Origin: Trochalopteron elliotii | Taxonomy: Eukaryota; Chordata; Aves; Passeriformes; Leiothrichidae | Direction of reading: 5' to 3' | Assembly (NCBI GenBank): GCA_024734555.1 | Contig: JANPWX010000443.1 | Coordinates: 372,001 to 436,000, forward strand | DNA: 64,000 nt | Shown here: one piece after another, positions 1-9,090 of the stretch | Numbering within the stretch: the first letter of the stretch is position 1 | Layout of the letters: the number at the start of each line of letters is the position of its first letter | The notes under the pieces: generated by a model | Told to the model about the DNA's origin: nothing | Databases searched by the model: none | Seen by the model: the letters and a program-made list of their open reading frames with translations, nothing else | Program-made: the position numbers and the translations under genes

Positions 1-1742
1 GCAAATTCTCCAGGTAATCTGTTAAGATTTTCCTGTTAAATAAAGTTTATGTAAGGAGTGCCATGCTGTCCAGATACTAAAAGTCTATCACAAAAGTGGG
101 TCACACAGATTCTTAGTGACCCATTTCCAGATATGATACTCACTTCTGCATTGCTCCAGTTGTATGCCAGTATCATGCTGGCTTAATGTTGGCAAATCCT
201 AACCGAATATAAAGTTCAAATTCCACATTACCTAAGACTAAAAGGTTTGTATCCTAATGCTGATTTTCCAAACTTCTCTAGGAAAACAGTGTTTAATTAT
301 AAATCAAGGTCTATAGTGAACTTGTATACTCCTCACTCTTCTAGACTAAATATTTTCTACTGATGTTATTAATAATGTTCTTTTCTTGGTTTCCTCTTTT
401 TTCCTGGGTGGCTCTCTAAGCAGTTTAGTAAACACTGTCCTTACACAAACAAGCTGCTTTTTGGGGAATGCTTTTGTTGGTAAACCTTTCTCATGATACA
501 AACAGACTTGGTTTCAGTCTCTTGTGTCTTGGTAAGGCCTCATTAACTCCTTCTGAGCTCTGCTGGCAAACCAGAACCAGTTTGCAGTGTCCAGCACAGT
601 TGGAAGGAAGCACTGGTTGAAATGAAGGACACACAGGTCCTCACTGCCTCTCTCCCAGCTCAGAGGGGACCCCAGTGCTTCACAATTCCCACACCCCCAA
701 ATTCACAGGCATGGCTTGCCCGAGGAAGGAGTACTTCTAGCAAAAACTGCATCTGGCTCATCCTCAGAGTGCTTTCGAAATGATTTTGTGCTGATTAAAC
801 TGTGTTTGCCATCTAGTGGCAGCATCCTTCCGTGGAGCATTATCCTCGTCCTTCTCTTCTTTCTCCTCCCCGGGGGCACAGAGCAGGGAGTTCCCAGCAC
901 CCAGGGGTACTTGGAAAGTGCTCTCAGAGCAGATGCACCTGGCATTTGTCAGCAGGGGAAACTCAAAGGGAGCTTTGAGAAAAGCCCCAAGCAGTGCCAC
1001 AACAGTAGCTTTTGTTCTGAATGGGATCATAATTGGGATATGGATTAGTTTGGAGAACTCTGGAACTGAGATTTGTGGGTGCTGTGATGTATCAAGGACA
1101 TATTTGCCTTCCCCCAGTGATCAGCGTTTACTTGTGCCCTGAACTTTTCCCACCTTTTGTGCTGTTTCTGACTTCAGAAAACGAGGAGGCAGTGGGGAAC
1201 GTTGGGTTAGGTTTTGGGTTTCTGCCTGGGGTAGCTCTGTAAGCTTTGCTGTGCTCTGCCAGGCAGCTGTCCACACCAGTCTGCACCAGTATCAGTGTGA
1301 CTGGGCTATTGGGGTGCTCAAACAAACTTTGATAGTGGCAGACACAATCTGAAAAATCCTTAGCCTGCCCCTGAATTTCAGTAAAAATGTGTTTCCTTTC
1401 CTTTAGCTTCTTTTGTTGTTTGCTGAGAGTAAATTATTCCCTCCCCTCCTGAAGGAGCACTCACAGAAGTACAGATGGCAGGTGATGATTTCCTGAAACT
1501 GGAAATACACTTCACACTTTGCTGCCTTAAAATCTGTGTGGTGACCTTGGACGAGGAGCCCAAGTCGGTCATCTTGGGGGAGGTGAAACCTAGGGGACTT
1601 CGCCTTGTGCAAAGCTGTGACTTTTCCAGGCTGATGTGACATTCCCAGGCTGATGTTCCCTGAACTCTCTCATGTTTCAGGGATCTCTCATGACACTCTC
1701 TCGTGTTCCAGGGATCTCTCATGACACTCTCTCGTGTTCCAG
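1..1742 (+). other. PLD1: PLD1 intron (3' part), no exon seen
   Basis: This is the end of the intron that precedes the first visible PLD1 exon. None of the open frames here, including one of 110 codons near 716-1048, resembles PLD1 or another protein I recognise. The sequence is unremarkable until about 1620, where short imperfect repeats begin and lead into the duplicated acceptor at 1681-1742. Confidence 0.7.
1681..1742 (+). repeat. 31-bp tandem duplication of a splice acceptor
   Basis: Two identical 31-bp units (1681-1711 and 1712-1742) each end in TGTTCCAG. A related TGTTTCAG ends at 1680, just before the first unit. AG dinucleotides therefore occur at 1679-1680, 1710-1711 and 1741-1742 with exact 31-bp spacing. 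Only the last AG gives an exon in frame with the rest of PLD1. The upstream pair are potential cryptic acceptors that would add 31 or 62 bases and shift the frame. The exact copy identity suggests a recent duplication or an assembly or polymorphism issue. Confidence 0.9.
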
Positions 1743-1856
1743 GGAGAACAGGCGGTTCCGGGTGTACGTGGTGATCCCACTGCTGCCGGGCTTTGAAGGG
1801 GACATCTCCACGGGCGGGGGCAACGCTCTGCAGGCCATCATGCACTTCAACTACAG
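1743..1856 (+). CDS. PLD1: PLD1 coding exon (start of second catalytic half)
   Basis: The exon is 114 nt. It starts with the last base of a codon, followed by 37 full codons beginning [10 protein letters not shown] and ending HFNY, then two bases of an arginine codon completed by the next exon. The stretch [14 protein letters not shown] and the glycine-rich [16 protein letters not shown] are typical of the region between the two HKD motifs in animal PLD1. The acceptor AG is at 1741-1742 and the donor GT at 1857-1858. The acceptor is chosen because it is the nearest to the conserved coding sequence, although two further AGs with almost the same context lie 31 and 62 bp upstream. Confidence 0.93.
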
Positions 1857-2969
1857 GTACCACAGGCAGGCTGTCACAGCCCCCTGCACACCCCCGCTGC
1901 TGCAGGGGGTCCCCAGCCCCCACCTGCCATCAGGGTGGCCAACAAAAACAGAGCTTTGGGCAACCTGGTCTTGGGGAAGGTGTCCCTGCCCATGACAGGG
2001 GGATGGAGCTAAGATGAACTTTAAGCCTCAACCAACCCAAAGCATTCTATGATTTGTTTTCCACTTAGCTGATTAAATCAGACTTGCTGACCAAGGTTTG
2101 TCTCCAAATCTTTTTGTCTGATTGCCCTTTTGTCTGATACTTGGCCTGGCTCTGCCCATTGGCCCCATGCAGGCAAGGGCATCTTCCACACTGTGATTCC
2201 CCTGCTCCAGGATGGATGTTTTGGAGGGCACTTGTAGCCCAGCAGATCTCATAGGAACAGGAGATGCAGCAGGGTAGTCCTTGTGCTGGGAAATGCAGAA
2301 GGCAAAATGGCCCGAGATGGTTTTACTGGGAAACTGCTATGTTATGGTATGGCCAGGGCACAGTCAGTGTGCAGAGACTGCTGCAACTCTCAGAGTGAAA
2401 TCCCCCTTGTCTGCTGGCCTGCAGGGGTCCTGCTGCACCTCCAGGAAGACAGGTGATGCAGGGGACACAAGCAGATGGAAAGTAGCACATCCCTCTCACC
2501 TTCTGCCTGAGCTTCCTCCTGCAAGGGCAGCCAGAGGAAATTGCCCATGGGTTGGTTGGTTCTCAGTGGAATTCCAGCTGTGGCATTTCCAGCCCAGCCA
2601 TAATCACACAAACTCCCTGACCTGGTGTTCTGCACGTGTTGATGATTTTCTTAACATGATTTCACATCCAGGCCTGGCACAGGGAGTAGCAGCCCTGTTT
2701 GTCACACATCTACAATCATTGCCACGTGCTCTAGAAGGCAGAAGTGCTCCCCAGCTCCTCCACGGGTTGGTATAAGCTCCTTTTGGAACATGAGCAGTCC
2801 TTGATGTAGTAACAGTCAGTTGGGGGAAAAAAAGTGCTCTGGAAGCCCCCTGTTTCTCCTGCTGTGTGAGAGGCACATGTGTTAGGGATTTACCCCACCT
2901 GGCTCTGCTCCAGCACATGCTGCTCTCTGCAGCCACGGGGGTGCTGATGGCTGCTTACCTTCTTTCCAG
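1857..2969 (+). other. PLD1: PLD1 intron with CR1 fragment
   Basis: Intron of 1,113 bp with GT at 1857-1858 and AG at 2968-2969, the latter after a TTCTTTCC tract. Apart from a CR1 3' end at 1950-2053, nothing else is recognisable. A 164-codon open frame at 2281-2775 has no resemblance to a known protein and is treated as chance. Confidence 0.85.
1950..2053 (+). mobile_element. CR1 LINE 3' end fragment, sense orientation
   Basis: The order of blocks matches the 3' end of chicken-repeat-1 elements. A GGGCAACCTGGTCT-type block is followed by GGAAGGTGTCCCTGCCCAT, a diverged GGAGCTAAGATGAACTTTAA block, AACCAACCCAAA and the terminal ATTCTATGATT octamer-type end. Only about 100 bp survive, as expected for 5'-truncated CR1 copies. 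It contains no coding sequence. Confidence 0.85.
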
Positions 2970-3019
2970 GACCATGTGCCGAGGGGAGAACTCCATCCTG
3001 GGCCAGCTGAAGGCAGTGG
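2970..3019 (+). CDS. PLD1: PLD1 coding exon (TMCRGENSILGQLKAV)
   Basis: A short 50-nt exon. Its first base completes the arginine codon from the previous exon, then 16 codons read TMCRGENSILGQLKAV, and one base remains for the next exon. TMCRGENSI is a conserved PLD1 string. The acceptor AG is at 2968-2969 and the donor GTAAGA starts at 3020. The exon is too short to stand out as an open frame on its own; phase continuity on both sides is the main support. Confidence 0.93.
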
Positions 3020-3910
3020 GTAAGAGCTTTATTCCTCTGCTCTGTGTTGTTTACTTTGCTGCTGTTTGATGGATGCATCTGTAACATGTAGTGCAACACA
3101 TGGTACAGGCTCTCGGGGCTGAGAGTGACCTCCTCCTTGACCATCCTCCTATGGAGAGCTCTGTGGGGTCACACAAGCCATGGCTACTTGTCAGACCTCA
3201 GACCTGGCTGCAGCCCTGATCCAGAGGAGGGGAACACCCCAGGGAGGAGCATAGCACAGTTGCAGCTGCTCAGGATTGTGTTATTTGGAAGATGTCCTGA
3301 GCGGGGTCATGCTTCTGGGAGCCATGAGCCCTCAGCCTTCCCCGTGGATCCCATGCATGGTTTGTTTCTGGCAGTTGTCAGATGTGGAGAGGAAGAACCT
3401 GCCTGAGCAGGAGGCTGTTTCCTTGCCATGAGGAATCCTGCTCTGCTGGGGATCAGAGCACTGTGAGAACCCACGCATCACAAACACTGGGACCATGCAT
3501 AATGCCTCATTTGTTCTAGGTCCTGGTGTAAATCTGAACTGCACACAAGTGCATTAGGACACATTTGCCCATACTGACCATGGACAAAACACCTGCTTCC
3601 AGCCTCCTTTTTGCAGGATCTTCAGAAAAACAGGCTCATAGTCTACCTATTGTGCTGGGCCCAGGAGACTGGAGTCATTTCTCACTGAAGTTGGAGTCTC
3701 TGAGCAGGCAGATCAGAGCACAGTGAACTCACAAGCAAATTTTCAAGTCTGTTTTTTTTAAAAAAATGATTTCTGTTATCTGTTAATTTATATTTTTTTT
3801 TAAGTCAAAAGTGAACTGTTATCCATAGGGGTCTTCATGTAAACAAGGTCTGGGTTGTTTTCCCTTCCACCTCCTTCATCCCATCAATTTTCTTGTCTTT
3901 TCATTTTCAG
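3020..3910 (+). other. PLD1: PLD1 intron
   Basis: Intron of 891 bp with a strong donor (GTAAGA) and a TTTTCATTTTCAG acceptor. It contains T- and A-rich stretches near 3750-3800 and no recognisable repeat or gene. Confidence 0.85.
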
Positions 3911-4045
3911 TTGGAGATAAGTGGATAAACTACATATCATTCTGTGGCCTTCGAACATATGCAGAGCTGGAAGGAAAACTGGTCACGGAGCTCATCTATG
4001 TGCACAGCAAACTGCTCATTGCTGATGACAACACGGTTATAATTG
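3911..4045 (+). CDS. PLD1: PLD1 coding exon with second HKD catalytic motif
   Basis: This 135-nt exon holds the second phospholipase D signature HxKxxxxD, read as HSKLLIAD. The histidine codon is at 4003-4005, lysine at 4009-4011 and aspartate at 4024-4026. In the PLD superfamily the two HKD motifs come together to form one active site, in which one histidine forms the phosphatidyl-enzyme intermediate. Upstream residues [18 protein letters not shown] and TELIYV are also PLD1-like. The first two bases complete a valine codon and the last G starts a glycine codon. Acceptor AG 3909-3910, donor GTGAGC from 4046. All catalytic residues of the motif are intact. Confidence 0.96.
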
Positions 4046-4950
4046 GTGAGCAGGGGCTCTCAGGAGGGGTTTGGGGCTCTGGGTTGTACCTGGATCAATC
4101 CCTTCCCATCCCCATGGCTGCAGTGCCATGGGCTTTTCTATGTTGTCATTTCTTTCCTGAGAAATATTTTGCTGTTAAAAAAAAAAACCAAACAAAAAAC
4201 CAAAAACTAAACTCGTAAATTCTTCAAGAGGGAAGAATGGATTCAGAGGGCTGTCATTTAATTTGTTTTTCTGAAATTTTTTAAATCTGTGTGTAACCGT
4301 GAAGAGAATCCCAGTGCAGGGAATATTGTCCATCTGTCTTGTATCAAACTCTGTTCTAGCAGGAAGACTTGTGAGACTTGTCATCTGTTCCTGAAAGAAC
4401 AGAATGTGCTGTAAAATTTGGAAGGTTTGGACAACATGTGTCATGTATCAGCTCCGTTTCCTAAGAATGGGACAATATGCTATAGGGAGCAATAGATATC
4501 ATTTCATCCCCTTCTCTTACCATATTTATTATGAGAACATGAAGCAAAGACAAGAGAGTTCAGGCTCAGAGCTCTAAACTGCAGCAGAATTCCAGCCTGT
4601 TTCTTTAAAGAAGCCCTTTTTGAGCTGTTTAATCAGCAATAAAGCTTGGCCAATGAATACCTGAATACCAGATTTTACAAGACTCGAAATACTCCCTCCC
4701 CTCAAAGCAGTGGTCTCAGATGACCTTACTAACACTCTGTGTGGAGTTCAGAGTTAAACACTAATGCAGCACAGGATCTGAAAATATAAAAGCTAAAAAT
4801 CTTAGGGCATGGGGTTGGGGTTTTACATGTCGAAGCCGTGGATGTTTCCCCATGGAGCCGAGGAGGGCTGCGGAGAGCCCCGGGGGTGGTGATGGAGGGC
4901 GTGCAGGAGCACCTGGAGCAGCAGTGAGACATTACCTGTGCCCTGCCCAG
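4046..4950 (+). other. PLD1: PLD1 intron
   Basis: Intron of 905 bp. It has an A-rich run near 4177-4212 and becomes GC-rich in the last 100 bases before the acceptor (CCTGCCCAG). No repeat or gene is recognised. Confidence 0.85.
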
Positions 4951-5104
4951 GCTCTGCCAACATCAACGACCGCAGCATGCTGGGGAAGAGGGACAGCGAG
5001 ATGGCCATCATCGTGCAGGACAGCGACACCGTCCCCTCCGTTATGGACGGCCACGAGTACAGCGCCGGCCGGTTCGCGCAGTCCCTCCGCCTGCGCTGCT
5101 TCAG
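4951..5104 (+). CDS. PLD1: PLD1 coding exon following HKD2 ([17 protein letters not shown])
   Basis: The exon is 154 nt and begins by completing the glycine of [17 protein letters not shown], the block that always follows the second HKD motif in eukaryotic PLDs and helps shape the active site. It continues through [15 protein letters not shown] and the arginine-rich [12 protein letters not shown]. Acceptor AG is at 4949-4950 and donor GTGGGT starts at 5105. The exon and its borders are clearly GC-richer than the neighbouring exons, with mostly G or C at third codon positions. Confidence 0.96.
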
Positions 5105-5747
5105 GTGGGTGTGGGCCGGGCACGGCGGGACGGGATGCGGCCCCTGAGCAGGGAAAGGGGCAGGGTTTGCCAGCCCTAACCTGCCCCCACAGCCTTTCAA
5201 ACCAATGGGCTGCCACTGCCTGCCCAGGTTTAGCTCTGCTTGGCCTAGACTTAGCCCAGGGTTTTGCTGCTGTTTCACTGGCCTTCCTCACGCTGCTCCT
5301 GCCCCCACAGCTTGGTAGTTTGATTTTACAAATTATTTTGTTCCAAGATTTTGCTAGCAGAGCTCATAAACAAGTGGTATTTCCCCTCCAGATCCCGTTT
5401 GCATACTCTCTCAATCTTGGGTGGCAGTGTCACTTTTTAAAAAAAGCTTCTTTGCTGGGAGCAGCCATCTGGCCCACAACACGGCCATTTTTAGTTTAAG
5501 GCCTTTTTCTTTTTCCTTTTTTTTCCCCCACCTTATTTTCCATCTGGACAGTTACTGCACAGAAGAAAAGGAGAAAATCAAGCAGCATTAAAGCTGCCAG
5601 ATTATCACAGGGGATGGGAGTGGGAGGGTGCTGGGAGCACACAGGATTTGGCAAGTCCCAAGGAAGTTCCTTGTCTCCTGGCATTTATCAAGAGGGGAAT
5701 GCCCTGTGCTTCAGCCTCTGTGAGCATCCATCCCTTTGTCTTTTCAG
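5105..5747 (+). other. PLD1: PLD1 intron
   Basis: Intron of 643 bp ending in a CTTTTCAG acceptor. A pyrimidine-rich run of about 35 bases lies near 5500-5535. No repeat or gene is recognised. Confidence 0.85.
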
Positions 5748-5862
5748 GGTTGTCCTTGGCGGCTCCGATCTCAATCCAGAGCACCAGGATCCCGTCTGTG
5801 ACAAATTCTTCAAGGAGGTGTGGATTGCCACAGCAGCTCGCAATGCCACCATCTTTGATAAA
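5748..5862 (+). CDS. PLD1: PLD1 coding exon (penultimate coding exon)
   Basis: The exon is 115 nt. The first base completes an arginine codon, then [25 protein letters not shown] leads to [11 protein letters not shown] (given here as two blocks). The DKFFKEVW and TAARNATI strings are strongly conserved in PLD1, while the segment [11 protein letters not shown] is the variable loop of this region. It ends on a full codon, so the last coding exon starts in phase 0. Acceptor AG 5746-5747, donor GTGAGG from 5863. Confidence 0.95.
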
Positions 5863-6422
5863 GTGAGGAGCACAGCAGCTTGTTCCCCCTCCCTCCATCC
5901 CACACAGGGGCAGCAGATGCCAATGGGAGAAGCAGCAGAGGGAGGGCAAAGAGAGCAGGTCCAGTTCCTGGGGTTGGACCTTCAGAGATGTTTTGAAGGA
6001 ATGAGATGTGAGAGCTGGGAACAAGAAACTGGAGCTGTTGCATTCTCAGTGTGACAGCACCCATGAAGGCAGCAGATCAGATTTCTCGTTGTGTTTGCAT
6101 CAGCTGTAGTTCCAGTGAATGGTCATGGTGTAGTTACTACTTGTAATTAGCCACAGTGTAGCTGGAGTAGAGACAAATTTTACTTCTGTCTTTTAATGAG
6201 CTTTTGCAGTGATCAGAAAAGGCCCAGAGGAGCTTCCCCTCTGCCTGCTCCAGTCTCATCGAGGACAGGCACATACCTCTTCCCTCCCTGTTCTCTGGGC
6301 TGTTAATTCAGTCACTCCCATCCTGGGGAATTTGCACTGTATGCTTTGGTCTTTCTCAGGAACTCTGCATTGCTGCATTTCCCCTACACTGACAGGTGAC
6401 TTCTTCTTTCTGTTCTGATCAG
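5863..6422 (+). other. PLD1: PLD1 last coding-region intron
   Basis: Intron of 560 bp, with GT at 5863 and CTGATCAG ending at 6422. Nothing else is recognised within it. Confidence 0.85.
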
Positions 6423-6647
6423 GTGTTCCGATGCCTTCCCAGTGACCAGGTGAATAATTTAACCCAACTGCGTGATTTCATCAACAAGCCCAAACTGGCA
6501 AATGATGATCCTGTGAAAGCAGCAGAAGAATTAAAAAAGATTCGTGGGTTTTTAGTACAATTCCCCTTCCGTTTTCTGGAGGAAGAGTACTTGCTTCCCT
6601 CTGTTGGAACAAAGGAGTCCATGGTACCCATGGAGGTTTGGACTTAA
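6423..6647 (+). CDS. PLD1: PLD1 last coding exon, C-terminus and stop
   Basis: This exon gives 74 codons plus TAA at 6645-6647. It begins [10 protein letters not shown] and includes [31 protein letters not shown] and the end MEVWT. The C-terminal four residues EVWT are invariant in mammalian PLD1 and PLD2 and are known to be needed for catalytic activity, so an intact EVWT points to a functional enzyme. Acceptor AG is at 6421-6422. The 3' UTR starts at 6648. Confidence 0.97.
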   Translation: MFRCLPSDQVNNLTQLRDFINKPKLANDDPVKAAEELKKIRGFLVQFPFRFLEEEYLLPSVGTKESMVPMEVWT

Positions 6648-9090
6648 GAAGATGCAGACTGCTTTACCTTTTAAAGGCTTGGTCTCAGGAGAGAAGTTAA
6701 TGAAAAATAAGGGATTTTGGAAAAGTGAAAGGAGACAAAAAGCTTCTCCACCAAGCTAACAAGCCCTTCTGAAGGATTTTGGTGGAGGAACATGAAGCAA
6801 ATCGACACTAGCAGACAAGAGGAGCAGAAAAACTTGGAAATGATGGCAGATGAGAAGTTTAACCTCTGGAGGAGTTACTTCTTCAGGCATGTTCTGAGCA
6901 TCTAAAGGATGCAGGCCACTTCCTAGGACAGGAACTGACTCCCCATAGATGTTGTCACCACTGCCAGCTGTATCCTGTGGTTGTGTTCATACTGTGATCG
7001 TGCTGTGGCTGCACAGGAGTTGTGGGCTGTGTGTGCTGCTTCTCAGGCTTTGGGTATCTGCACCTTGGAGTTCCCCATCTCACCCCTTCCACACACCCTC
7101 AGAGCACATTGTGCAGCCCTGCCACTGTTGGGAAGTGCCATTTGCTGCTGCCTTGGGCTGTCCTGCAGCTTTCCAAGTGTAGGTGTTTCATTTCTTAAAG
7201 GGAAACAGACTAACAATCCTGTATCAGAATCAGCATTTTGGTCTTTACATCCCTTTGGGGGAAAAGATCCTCTTCCTATTGCAGCTGGAGCAATCAGCAG
7301 CCCTCAGGCTTGGCAGAGGGCAGTCTCAATGGAGCTGGAGGTGCTGGAGATCACTGGAGTTTTCTGGCCTTTGCAGATATCAGCTTGGTCCCACTGAGTT
7401 GTGACTGTTTTTCTCAGGAGAGGATCAAGGTTCCAACTCAAGCCTGAGGTGCCCAGAGCCAGAGGAAACCAAGGCACTGCACGTAACAGGACTGAGACTC
7501 CAAAGCCAGCATTATCTGAACCAAGCTCTGCACTCTGCTTGTGCATTTATCCTGCAGCATATGAGCAGATTTTCATTTCAATCCTTTTCCCCCTGTTTAA
7601 AAGAAGGAAAGGCCATTAAGCTGACACCATGCTCAGACTGAGCTGTGTGGATTTGTAGGTGGGGTGAATGCAAAGGGGAAGGGGAGCAGGTGACAAAGTC
7701 TCTGCTCTGCTTTGTTACTGAACCAGCCACAACCTTGAATTCAGTCATGTAGGACGTGTCTTCCCAAGCAGAGGTAAAACTCAGCATGCACATTCCTGTT
7801 TTCTATTGCTGTAAGAAGGCTCTTTTGTAAGAAAGCTCTTTTGCACCTCCCTGTACAGAGAAGCAGCAGTTCAATCCAGCATCCTGGGAAAAACACTACA
7901 GTTCCTGGGTTAGGACCTCGTGTGGTGGGCACCAGCCTGGGTCTTACCCCATGCTCCATCCTGCAGTGAGGCCATGTCTCTCAATTTCATGTCCAGCTCC
8001 AGCCTGAGGTGTTCCTGGCAGTCTGCAGTGCTGTGTCAGCCACTGGGAAAATGGAGCATTAGAAAACACTTAAGGAGAGTTGGATCAGGAGGAGTGGGAG
8101 GCTGAGCTTTTCTGCTGCCCCTGTATCCTGGCATCCCTTCCCAGGGTTATACCTGTGCCCAGCACTCCTTGGTCAAAAGGCCCAGTGAACTGGTATTTAT
8201 TTTAGTTCACAGTAGAGTTTATTTTTTCCTTTTCTGGCTCTTCCAACAGTTTTTTTAACTGGAAAAGAACCCCACTGGTCACCTAGCTATCCCCAAAATG
8301 TAGCTGGCATGACATTTTACCTGATTGCTTTCTGTGTTCAGACCTGTGAATAGGCACCAGCTTATTCTGTACCTGCTGCATCACCCAAACAGGGAACAAA
8401 CCCCAGATGTTCTTCCAAATCCAGCCCATTCCTACAGCTTCCACTCTTTTACCCTTGTGTTTTGTTGCAGTTGCCTTTTACACTCCTTTCTGGCATCTGT
8501 GGTCTGGTTCAGCTTTGGGAAGTGCATGTGCAGCATTTTATGTGATTGAGTCTGGGGGGTTGATGCTTTTACCTGGCATTGCTGTAAGCACATAAATATG
8601 TTCCCTTGATTTTTTTTTTTTTTCCCTTAAAAAAACTGACCCGGGGTCACCCCCCGCAGAACCAAAGCAATGTGTGCCCTAACCATTTACAATCTAGAAA
8701 GATCAAAGGTGTCCTGTCATTTCACATCAGTGCAGGGTCAGAGCTTTTCTCTCCTATGTTTAGCTGTTTTAGTTTGACTGCTGACTTTAAACAATTACAG
8801 CCTGCCAGAGAATCCTTGTCAGTCACACAGGTCCATGTTCAGAGTCAGGAAGTGTTCAACCCCACCACCTGTAATACACTGAACCTTGAACTGCAACACT
8901 CCTGTCACCTTCTAAGTGCTCTTATTCTCCTCATCCTCATATTAGGGAAGGTTTTTATAATTGTTAAATTATCCTTACATTGTCTTTTAAAACAGTAGGT
9001 AGCTAATTGTTGGGGCTTCCTAACTCCAGGAGTGTTAACTCCCCCTCTGCCAGGCTGCTTTGGGGAATAAAACCACTCAGGTTTTTTAAC
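6648..9090 (+). other. PLD1: PLD1 3' UTR (estimated extent)
   Basis: No further coding sequence follows the stop. The segment is unique-looking and carries a T-run at 8611-8623. The first AATAAA after the stop is at 9066-9071, so a UTR of about 2.4 kb is a reasonable estimate. The true end could differ because later AATAAA copies exist (for example near 11435 and 11716). Confidence 0.45.
9066..9071 (+). terminator. PLD1: Candidate PLD1 poly(A) signal AATAAA
   Basis: This is the first canonical AATAAA downstream of the PLD1 stop codon. A T-run and a GT-containing stretch (CTGTGTGATAG, about 9100-9110) follow within 40 bases, as expected for a downstream element. There is no transcript evidence. 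Confidence 0.4.

Larger units (their letters stand above)
1..9090 (+). other. PLD1: PLD1 gene, 3' part (introns, last six coding exons, 3' UTR)
   Basis: The C-terminal quarter of phospholipase D1 is spread over six exons that join in phase (1743-1856, 2970-3019, 3911-4045, 4951-5104, 5748-5862, 6423-6647), giving 263 residues of a family protein of roughly 1,070. PLD1 hydrolyses phosphatidylcholine to phosphatidic acid and choline on Golgi, endosomal and plasma membranes, under control of ARF and Rho GTPases, PKC and PI(4,5)P2. The window holds the second HKD catalytic half. The PX and PH domains, the first HKD motif and the promoter lie upstream, outside the window. PLD1 is preferred over PLD2 because the downstream gene is TNIK, which is the conserved neighbour of PLD1. 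The 3' end of the unit is only an estimate from a poly(A) signal. Confidence 0.93.

Noticed and set aside
716..1142. Overlapping 108-110 codon frames in the PLD1 intron
   Set aside because: No similarity to PLD1 or other families, no fitting splice sites, and overlapping frames on both strands suggest chance.
1672..1995. A 107-codon frame that contains PLD1 sequence in its middle
   Set aside because: Only 1743-1856 is coding. The rest is intron read through the duplicated acceptor region and past the donor site at 1857.
2281..2775. A 164-codon frame in a PLD1 intron
   Set aside because: It lies wholly between two well-supported exons, has no domain signature, and is of a length common by chance in GC-moderate DNA.
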